From contig URLG01000040.1 of NCBI GenBank assembly GCA_900548535.1, forward strand, positions 1 to 24,052: 24,052 nucleotides of DNA, read 5' to 3'. Made by a program: the position numbers and the translations under genes. The stretch is from Candidatus Segatella intestinihominis. GTDB taxonomy: Bacteria > Bacteroidota > Bacteroidia > Bacteroidales > Bacteroidaceae. The notes beneath the pieces were generated by a model that did no database searches, was not told where the DNA came from, and was given only the letters and a program-made list of their open reading frames with translations. This document shows, one piece after another, positions 15,483-21,353 of this stretch (its first letter is position 1; each line of letters begins with the position of its first letter).

Positions 15483-16172
15483 ATGAAATATACAGAAAAT
15501 ATGACTTTTGAGGAGGCTAAGAATGCCTTGCTCGATGAGTTGAGAACCAATCTTGCGATGCTGCATCAGCATTTTGAGGCTCGTCAGGAAAATTGGCATA
15601 AGCTCCATGAGGAGCTGGTATGTTTGGTTTCTGCCGAGGCTCAGGTCCCAGTGCTGGCTCCTGAGGTTGTGGAAGTGCGCCCTAGGGAACTGGAGTGCGA
15701 TGTGGTGAGATTTCAGAACAATAAGGAAAAGTGGGTTGCCTTGGTGGGTTTGATCAATGGCGCTCCATACGAGATATTCACTGGTTTGCAAGACGAGGAC
15801 GAGGGTATCATGCTCCCTAAGTCTGTGACCAAGGGAAAAATAGTGAAAACCGTGCTGGGCGAGGGCCAGAAGCGATATGACTTCCAGTTTGTCAACAAGC
15901 GCGGATATAAGATAACTGTTGAGGGACTGAGCGAGAAGTTCAATCCTGAATACTGGAACTATGCCAAACTCATCTCTGGCGTGTTGCGCTATCGTATGCC
16001 TATAGAGCACGTCATCAGATTGGTAGATCAGCTGCAACTTACTTCTGAAAGCATCAATACCTGGAAGAAGGGTGTGGTAAAGGCACTCAAGAAGTATGTG
16101 GGTGAAAACCAAGGCTTGGGTTCTGACGATAAGGACGATAACGAGGAGGCTATAGATGGCAGTGAAGAGTAG
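15483..16172 (+). CDS. Protein resembling the C-terminal domain of B12-dependent ribonucleotide reductase
   Basis: 229-residue soluble protein with no signal peptide. Residues 1-55 form predicted charged helices. Residues about 70-210 (EKWVALVGLINGAPYEIFTGL, with GYKITVEGLSEKF and SGVLRYRMPIEHVI) look, from memory of Bacteroidota sequences, like the TSCPD-type tail of class II ribonucleotide reductase NrdJ, which in that enzyme follows the catalytic barrel. No catalytic barrel or radical-site residues are present, so by itself it cannot reduce ribonucleotides. It has its own promoter and start, so it is not simply a truncated remnant. The stop overlaps the folB start by 17 bp, so it is likely co-translated with a folate gene. 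The C-terminus is acidic (DDKDDNEE). The assignment rests on recognition, not on an alignment; hypothetical protein is the safe fallback. Confidence 0.5.
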   Translation: MKYTENMTFEEAKNALLDELRTNLAMLHQHFEARQENWHKLHEELVCLVSAEAQVPVLAPEVVEVRPRELECDVVRFQNNKEKWVALVGLINGAPYEIFTGLQDEDEGIMLPKSVTKGKIVKTVLGEGQKRYDFQFVNKRGYKITVEGLSEKFNPEYWNYAKLISGVLRYRMPIEHVIRLVDQLQLTSESINTWKKGVVKALKKYVGENQGLGSDDKDDNEEAIDGSEE

Positions 16173-16536
16173 CTATATCCTCTTGGAAAACGTGAAGTTT
16201 TATGCCTTTCATGGAGTACTCCCACAGGAACGCAAGGTGGGCAATGACTATCAGGTGAGCCTGCGCATCGGCTATGATATCTCTAGAGCCATGGTGAGCG
16301 ATGATGTGAATGATACGCTCAATTATGCAGAGGTTTACCAACTCTTGAGCCAAGAGATGTCGGTGCCTAGTGCCCTGTTGGAACGTGTGGCTGGAAGAAT
16401 CGGCGACCGACTGTTTCGCAAGTTCCCTGCCATTCAGTCTATCGACCTGACTATCATCAAGGTGAACCCACCTATGGGAGCCGATAGTGAGGGGGCTGGT
16501 GTGGAAGTTCACTTAATAAATGATAAAACTTTGTAG
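16156..16536 (+). CDS. folB: Dihydroneopterin aldolase
   Basis: Converts 7,8-dihydroneopterin to 6-hydroxymethyl-dihydropterin and glycolaldehyde in folate synthesis. The 126-residue protein has the family's normal length. It shows FHGVLPQER with catalytic E25, the conserved tyrosine Y57 in TLNYAEV, the substrate-anchoring glutamate E76 in LLERVA and the catalytic lysine K102 in IKVNPP. Its ATG lies inside the end of the upstream gene (17-bp overlap), so it is probably translated by coupling. No other folate genes are in the window. Confidence 0.94.
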   Translation: MAVKSSYILLENVKFYAFHGVLPQERKVGNDYQVSLRIGYDISRAMVSDDVNDTLNYAEVYQLLSQEMSVPSALLERVAGRIGDRLFRKFPAIQSIDLTIIKVNPPMGADSEGAGVEVHLINDKTL

Positions 16537-16565
16537 GAGTTGTAGGTTTTCTGCTGCAAATTCAT

Positions 16566-16573
16566 TAATTTTG
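16566..16573 (+). promoter_or_regulatory. -7 box for the amidase gene
   Basis: TAATTTTG matches the -7 consensus and lies 17 bp before the ATG at 16591. The -33 region (TTTT at 16547-16550) is weak, so the amidase may also be read from the folB promoter. Confidence 0.5.
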
Positions 16574-16590
16574 CAAAATCATCAGAAAGT

Positions 16591-17880
16591 ATGTATAAAA
16601 AGATTAGTCTTATATTAGCGGTATTGTGTATGTTGGCACTGAGTTCTCTTGCTGCCAATAGCCGTTTTACGCTAGTAATAGATGCGGGTCATGGCGGTCA
16701 TGATGCGGGTGCGCTTGGTGCCATTTCCAAAGAGAAGAACATCAATCTGGCTGTAGCCTTGAGATTTGGTAAGTATGTGGAGCAAAATATGCCCGATGTG
16801 AGGGTAGTGTATACCCGTAAGACGGATGTCTTCATCCCATTGCATGAGCGTGCTAACATAGCCAATCGTGCCAATGCCGATCTCTTCATCTCTGTGCATA
16901 CCAATGCCTTGCCAGCAGGCAAGATAGCCCGAGGATTTGAAACCTACACGCTCGGTATGCACCGTGCCAAGGACAATCTGGATGTGGCTATGCGAGAGAA
17001 CTCCGTCATCTCTATGGAGAAGGGGTATCAGCAAACCTACCAGGGATTCGACCCGAAATCTTCGGAGAGCTATATCATCTTTGAGTTCATACAAGGCAAG
17101 AATATGGAGCGTAGCGTAGAGCTGGCTCGTATGATACAGCGCAGCGTTTGCGATGGCGCCAATCGTCCGGATAAGGGCGTGCATCAGGCAGGATTCTTGG
17201 TATTGAGAGAGACATCGATGCCTAGTTGCTTGATAGAGCTTGGCTTTATCACCACACCGGATGAGGAAAACCTGCTCAATAATGATGGTAGGGTAGACGA
17301 CATCGCCAAGGGCATCTATGAGGCTTTTGCCAAGTATAAGAATAAGTATGACAAGCGAGTGTCTGTGCCATATCGTGCCAGCGAGAAGGAAGTAACTTCT
17401 GTGCCCAAGATAGTTCCAGATACCTATCGCCAAACTGAGCGCCGATCAGTTTCAAGTGATACAACTGCTAGAACGGGTAAACCTCAAGTTCAGAAGACTA
17501 CAGCTAGAAACGTAGTCAGGAATACAGAGGCAAATAAGGTTGGGACAAATAAGGTTGAGGCAAAGCCAGCGACAAAGCCCGTGACAAAGCCAACCGAAGT
17601 AAAAGGAGCTCCAGTCTTTAAGCTCCAGATATTTGTGAGTAGCCGTACCCTGCGTAAGGGTGATGCCCACTTCAAGGGCGAAACCGACTATGATTCCTAT
17701 CAGGAGGGAGGCATGGTGAAATATACCATGGGAGCGAGCACGAACTATAATGAGATATATCGCCTGCGAAAGAGCTTGCTAGAGAAGTTTCCGGAGGCAT
17801 TCATCATAGCCTTCAAGAACGGGCGGAAGTATGATGTGAACCAGGCGATACGTGAATTTAAGCAGAACAAAAAAAGATAA
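16591..17880 (+). CDS. N-acetylmuramoyl-L-alanine amidase (Amidase_3), exported
   Basis: 429-residue periplasmic amidase that cuts the bond between MurNAc and the stem peptide. A signal peptide (about 1-22, ending LSSLAA) leads into an AmiC-type catalytic domain: zinc ligands H34 (DAGHGG), E48 (SKEKN) and H103 (SVHTN), and catalytic E216 (CLIELGF). An insert between H103 and E216 (SMEKGYQQTYQGFD) could be the blocking or regulatory helix seen in AmiB/AmiC relatives (inference). A basic, Thr/Lys/Pro-rich linker (about 255-345) joins a C-terminal domain (VFKLQIFVSS to YDVNQAIREF) that resembles a SPOR-like peptidoglycan-binding module by its pattern. The next gene, an MCE protein, follows after 37 bp. 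Role: probably daughter-cell separation or wall turnover. Confidence 0.92.
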   Translation: MYKKISLILAVLCMLALSSLAANSRFTLVIDAGHGGHDAGALGAISKEKNINLAVALRFGKYVEQNMPDVRVVYTRKTDVFIPLHERANIANRANADLFISVHTNALPAGKIARGFETYTLGMHRAKDNLDVAMRENSVISMEKGYQQTYQGFDPKSSESYIIFEFIQGKNMERSVELARMIQRSVCDGANRPDKGVHQAGFLVLRETSMPSCLIELGFITTPDEENLLNNDGRVDDIAKGIYEAFAKYKNKYDKRVSVPYRASEKEVTSVPKIVPDTYRQTERRSVSSDTTARTGKPQVQKTTARNVVRNTEANKVGTNKVEAKPATKPVTKPTEVKGAPVFKLQIFVSSRTLRKGDAHFKGETDYDSYQEGGMVKYTMGASTNYNEIYRLRKSLLEKFPEAFIIAFKNGRKYDVNQAIREFKQNKKR

Positions 17881-17917
17881 GGCAGAATAAATTAAGGTAG
17901 AATTAAAATAAATAAGA

Positions 17918-18817
17918 ATGAAGATAACAAAGGAAAACAAAATAGCCCTTGTGGCTATCGTAGGACTGTTGGTTATGTATTTCGGAATTAACTTTCTGAA
18001 AGGCATCAACTTGTTTTCTACCAATAACGCCTATTATATGACGTTCCAAGACATTCAGGGACTGGGTGCCTCTACCCCTATCTATGCCGATGGCTACAAG
18101 GTGGGCACGGTAGATGCCGTGGATTATGATTATAGCAAGGGCGGACCTATCAAGGTGAAGGCTGATATCACCAAGGAACTTCGTATTCCTGCTGGTAGCC
18201 AGGCTGAAATCGTGAAAGACCTGATGGGCAATATGCAGGTAAACTTGCTACTTGCCAACAATCCTCGTGAGCGTATAGAGCCAGGTGGCATCATCCCTGG
18301 TGCAGTGAATGAGGGTATCATGGGTAAGGCTGCCGATATGGTGCCAGCAATAGAAAAGATGCTCCCTAAGTTGGATTCCATCTTGGCTAGCGTGAATGCA
18401 CTGCTTGCCGACCCAGCCTTGGCTGCATCACTCCACAATGTGCAGACCATCACTACCAATCTTACCGTTTCTACGCGTGAGTTGAATACCCTGATGGCTG
18501 GACTCAATCAGCAGGTGCCAGGCATGATCAATCGTGCCAATGGCGTATTGGATAATACCAATAAGTTGACTTCCAATCTTGCCGGACTGGATGTTGAGGG
18601 TACATTGAATAAGGTGAATCAAACCTTGGATCAGGCACAGCAATTCGCAGAGAAGTTGAATAACAACAAGGGTTCTCTGGGTTTGCTGATGAATGATACC
18701 CAGCTCTATGATAACTTGACTTCAACCATGGGCCATGCCGACTCGCTCGTCATCGACCTCAAGGCGCATCCTAAGCGCTATGTTCATTTCTCTGTCTTTG
18801 GCAAGAAAGATAAGTAA
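17918..18817 (+). CDS. MCE/MlaD-family lipid-transport protein
   Basis: 299-residue protein anchored by one N-terminal membrane helix (about 9-26) with the rest in the periplasm. The MCE domain (about 38-115) has the usual DIQGLGASTPIYADGYKVGTV opening, and residues 130-280 form a long helical tail (repeated leucine/asparagine heptads). MCE proteins form rings that carry phospholipids between inner and outer membrane with an MlaE-type permease and MlaF ATPase. Those partners are not in the window, so they must lie elsewhere. It follows the amidase gene by 37 bp in the same direction, which suggests an envelope operon. Confidence 0.9.
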   Translation: MKITKENKIALVAIVGLLVMYFGINFLKGINLFSTNNAYYMTFQDIQGLGASTPIYADGYKVGTVDAVDYDYSKGGPIKVKADITKELRIPAGSQAEIVKDLMGNMQVNLLLANNPRERIEPGGIIPGAVNEGIMGKAADMVPAIEKMLPKLDSILASVNALLADPALAASLHNVQTITTNLTVSTRELNTLMAGLNQQVPGMINRANGVLDNTNKLTSNLAGLDVEGTLNKVNQTLDQAQQFAEKLNNNKGSLGLLMNDTQLYDNLTSTMGHADSLVIDLKAHPKRYVHFSVFGKKDK

Positions 18818-18900
18818 AAAGAACCAGAAAGAAGGAAAAGTAGAAAAGTAAGAGTAAAAGGCTAATTAAAAATAGTCTAAATAAAATATCTTATGTTTCA

Positions 18901-18949
18901 CGCCCCGGAATAACTGCCAAACTAGTTGTTTGTTAGTTGTTTCGGGGCG
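18901..18949. other. Long segmented hairpin upstream of dnaA
   Basis: CGCCCCG (18901-18907) pairs with CGGGGCG (18943-18949), with AACT/AGTT and AAAC/GTTT forming further short stems toward the loop. No T-run follows, so it is not a normal terminator. It could be an RNA element or a DNA cruciform site. Confidence 0.55.
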
Positions 18950-18974
18950 ATTACAATATTGTTTCACTGTATTT

Positions 18975-18994
18975 TTATCCCATACTGTGGATAA
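18975..18994. promoter_or_regulatory. Paired DnaA boxes
   Basis: TGTGGATAA (18986-18994) is the exact complement of the consensus DnaA box TTATCCACA; TTATCCCAT (18975-18983) is a near match in the opposite orientation, two bases away. Together they form a TTATCC/GGATAA palindrome 170-185 bp before the dnaA start. Confidence 0.65.
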
Positions 18995-19048
18995 CTTTGT
19001 AATTTATTGATTGATAGTTGCTTGGAGAAATAGTATTAAAATATTCTA

Positions 19049-19067
19049 AATAGCGAGATTTGCTATT
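19049..19067. promoter_or_regulatory. Inverted repeat over the dnaA -33 box
   Basis: AATAGC (19049-19054) and GCTATT (19062-19067) form a 6-bp palindrome around the TTTG -33 element, the position expected of an operator. A single short repeat can occur by chance. Confidence 0.35.
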
Positions 19068-19090
19068 CTCCTCTTTTTTTTATAATTTTG
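19059..19090 (+). promoter_or_regulatory. Bacteroidota promoter of dnaA
   Basis: TTTG (19059-19062) and TAATTTTG (19083-19090) are 20 bp apart. The transcript would start near 19096, leaving a 60-65 nt leader. Confidence 0.75.
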
Positions 19091-19160
19091 CACATGATTT
19101 CGCATCTTTCGGGGTGTGAGCGTGCAATCGTAATCTAAGAAATTAATTAAAATATAGATA

Positions 19161-20594
19161 ATGTTAACAAGTCCGAAAGCTCTTTGGGACAACAGCCTTT
19201 TACTGATAAAGGACAATGTTACCGAAGACCAATATAAAACATGGTTCAAGCCAATAGTCTTTGAATCGTACAAGCCATCGACAAAGACTTTGTTGGTTCA
19301 GGTTCCGAGTCCATTCGTTTACGAATACTTGGAGCAGAACTTTGTCGACTTGTTAAGTAAGGTGCTCCATCGCAATTTTGGTGATGGTATTCGTCTCACT
19401 TATCGTGTGGTAACAGATAAGGAACATAAGCTGACACAAGATTTGGAAGTGGATCCTGCCGACATAGAGATGGCTGAGAAGAAGCGCCAGCAAAATGCCC
19501 AGATAGCAGCTCAGACTGCTGGCGTAGCAGGACAGCCTGCCCCAGTGCAGCAGGAAGACATCGATACGCAGCTCGACCCTAAGCTCACCTTTAATAATTA
19601 TATGGAGGGAGAGAGCAACAAGTTGCCTCGCTCCGTGGGCTTGTCTATCGCCGAGCATCCCAATACCACTCAGTTTAACCCGATGTTCATCTATGGACCA
19701 TCAGGTAGCGGAAAGACGCATCTGATCAATGCCATCGGACTCAAGGCTAAGCAAATGTATCCACAGAAACGAGTGCTCTATGTGAGTGCCCGTCTCTTCC
19801 AGACACAGTATACGGATGCCATTCTGCACAATGCAAGCAACGACTTCATCAATTTCTATCAGAGCATCGACATCTTGATAGTGGACGATATTCAGGACTG
19901 GGCAGGCAAGGCGAAGACATTGAATACCTTCTTCCATATCTTCAATCACCTCTTCCGCAATGGCAAGCGCATCATCTTGGCTAGCGACCGCCCACCGGTG
20001 GAGTTGAAGGATATGCCTGATCGCTTGATTACGAGATTTTCTTGCGGTTTGGTGGCAGAGTTGGAGAAGCCAAACATCCAGTTGTGTGTAGATATCTTGA
20101 GCAATAAGATACGTCGTGATGGACTGAAGATTCCTACTGATGTCATTACCTTCATTGCCCAGACTTGCAATGGCAGTGTGCGCGATTTGCAGGGAGCCAT
20201 CAATGGACTTCTGGCTTATAGCATCGTATATAATAGCAATATTGACATCCGATTGGCAGAGCGCGTCATCAAGCGTGCGGTCAAGATGGATGACAAACCG
20301 CTCACGATAGATGACATCGTGGAGACGGTGTGCAACCATTACAATGTGACGGTAACTGCTGTGAATAGCAAGAGCCGTAAGCGCGACTATGTGGTAGCAA
20401 GACAGGTAACGATGTATCTTGCCCAGAAATACACCAAGATGCCTGCTTCAAGAATCGGCAAACTGGTTGGTAATAGGGATCATAGCACAGTTATCCATAG
20501 TTGTTCAAAAGTGGAAGAAAGGCTGAAGATTGATTCCGGTTTCAGCGATGAACTGGTTAGTATCGAAAACGGATTAAAGGTGAAAAGGGCATAA
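19161..20594 (+). CDS. dnaA: Chromosomal replication initiator DnaA
   Basis: AAA+ initiator that binds DnaA boxes and opens the origin. The 477-residue protein has the full four-domain layout: domain I (about 1-85), a Q/A-rich flexible linker (about 95-135), an AAA+ core with Walker A GPSGSGKTH (179-187), Walker B DILIVDDIQ (237-245), sensor I ILASD (272-276) and box VII DRLITRFSCGL with the arginine-finger region (287-297), and a C-terminal helix-turn-helix domain with the signature NRDHSTVIHSC. The ATG at 19161 follows the promoter at 19059-19090. No neighbouring dnaN or recF is present. The upstream DnaA-box pair fits autoregulation or an origin. Confidence 0.97.
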   Translation: MLTSPKALWDNSLLLIKDNVTEDQYKTWFKPIVFESYKPSTKTLLVQVPSPFVYEYLEQNFVDLLSKVLHRNFGDGIRLTYRVVTDKEHKLTQDLEVDPADIEMAEKKRQQNAQIAAQTAGVAGQPAPVQQEDIDTQLDPKLTFNNYMEGESNKLPRSVGLSIAEHPNTTQFNPMFIYGPSGSGKTHLINAIGLKAKQMYPQKRVLYVSARLFQTQYTDAILHNASNDFINFYQSIDILIVDDIQDWAGKAKTLNTFFHIFNHLFRNGKRIILASDRPPVELKDMPDRLITRFSCGLVAELEKPNIQLCVDILSNKIRRDGLKIPTDVITFIAQTCNGSVRDLQGAINGLLAYSIVYNSNIDIRLAERVIKRAVKMDDKPLTIDDIVETVCNHYNVTVTAVNSKSRKRDYVVARQVTMYLAQKYTKMPASRIGKLVGNRDHSTVIHSCSKVEERLKIDSGFSDELVSIENGLKVKRA

Positions 20595-20671
20595 AGAATG
20601 TGCTTTTCGCTGATAGGATAAGTTTAAGCGCGGAACCTTGGTATAGTGGTTCTTGTTTATATAAATGAAAT

Positions 20672-20715
20672 AAAAGGAAGCCTGGCAAGTTTGTATTTGC
20701 CTTGGCTTCCTTTTT
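20672..20715. terminator. Bidirectional terminator after dnaA
   Basis: AAAAGGAAGCC pairs with GGCTTCCTTTT, continuing after a small bulge with GGCAA/TTGCC, and has A and T runs on the two outer sides. It separates dnaA from the convergent pnuT. Confidence 0.9.
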
Positions 20716-20750
20716 CCGTCTATAATATCTGAACTATTAACTGTCAACCA

Positions 20751-21341
20751 TCAACTCTTTTTCATCATCTTCTTCCATTTAAAGTATCCGGCTACGGCGA
20801 TGATGACGTAGAGACCATAAAGTCCTGCCTTGAATGGGATGCCTTTGACGATATAGAGATAGAAGCAAACGGCATCTACGATAATCCAGAAGAACCACTG
20901 CTCGATATATTTGCGTGCCAGCGCCCAGAGACCCACAAAGCTCAGGGCATTGGTGAAACTGTCTTGCAGAGGAACTGTAGAGTTAGTGAAAGTTATCAGT
21001 ATATAATAGGTGATGCCCCAGGCTGCCAGGAAGAACAGAAGAGTAGGGAGATAGTGCGACTTCTTCATATAGGTAATCGGAAGTTCTTCTTTCTCCTTCT
21101 GGTTGTGCTTCTTGCCATATTTCCATACGGCATAACCATATATACCGGCTATCGTATAGTAGACCGCCATACCCGCATCGCCGTAAAGACCATGACTCCA
21201 ATAGAGCCATACGTCCAGGGCAGGCATGATGATGCCTACCAGCCAGAGCCAGATACTGGCACGGTACTCCAACAGGATATAAACCAGTCCGAGTACCGTG
21301 GTAAAGATGTCTAAACCATGTGATGCAATATAATCCATCAT
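20751..21341 (-). CDS. pnuT: PnuC-family transporter, probable thiamine transporter PnuT
   Basis: 196-residue inner-membrane protein of the PnuC family, which facilitates diffusion of vitamin precursors that are then trapped by phosphorylation. About seven hydrophobic segments are visible; the WxxW-type core appears in RKYIEQWFFWIIVDAV (143-158), with E147-Q148-W149. Most PnuC proteins carry nicotinamide riboside, but this one lies 12 bp after a TonB receptor governed by a TPP riboswitch, the arrangement described by Rodionov and colleagues for PnuT and Omr1 in Bacteroidota. The thiamine assignment is thus from context. No thiamine pyrophosphokinase follows; the next gene is the convergent dnaA. 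Confidence 0.88.
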   Translation of the reverse strand: MMDYIASHGLDIFTTVLGLVYILLEYRASIWLWLVGIIMPALDVWLYWSHGLYGDAGMAVYYTIAGIYGYAVWKYGKKHNQKEKEELPITYMKKSHYLPTLLFFLAAWGITYYILITFTNSTVPLQDSFTNALSFVGLWALARKYIEQWFFWIIVDAVCFYLYIVKGIPFKAGLYGLYVIIAVAGYFKWKKMMKKS

Positions 21342-21353
21342 GATGATTTCTGA

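Larger units (their letters stand above)
18818..19160. other. Structured intergenic region upstream of dnaA
   Basis: A 343-bp gene-free stretch. It begins with an A-rich segment, then a long imperfect hairpin (18901-18949), a pair of oppositely oriented DnaA boxes (18975-18994), an AT-rich segment, the dnaA promoter (19059-19090) overlapped by a short inverted repeat, and a 5' leader of about 60 nt. No coding potential was seen. Confidence 0.8.

Noticed and set aside
20491..20499. TTATCCATA inside dnaA as a DnaA box
   Set aside because: It differs from the consensus by one base and encodes part of the conserved DHSTVIHSC motif, so coding constraint explains it.
20625..20660. GAACC/GGTTC hairpin after dnaA as a separate terminator
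   Set aside because: The stem is short and the strong terminator at 20672-20715 is sufficient.
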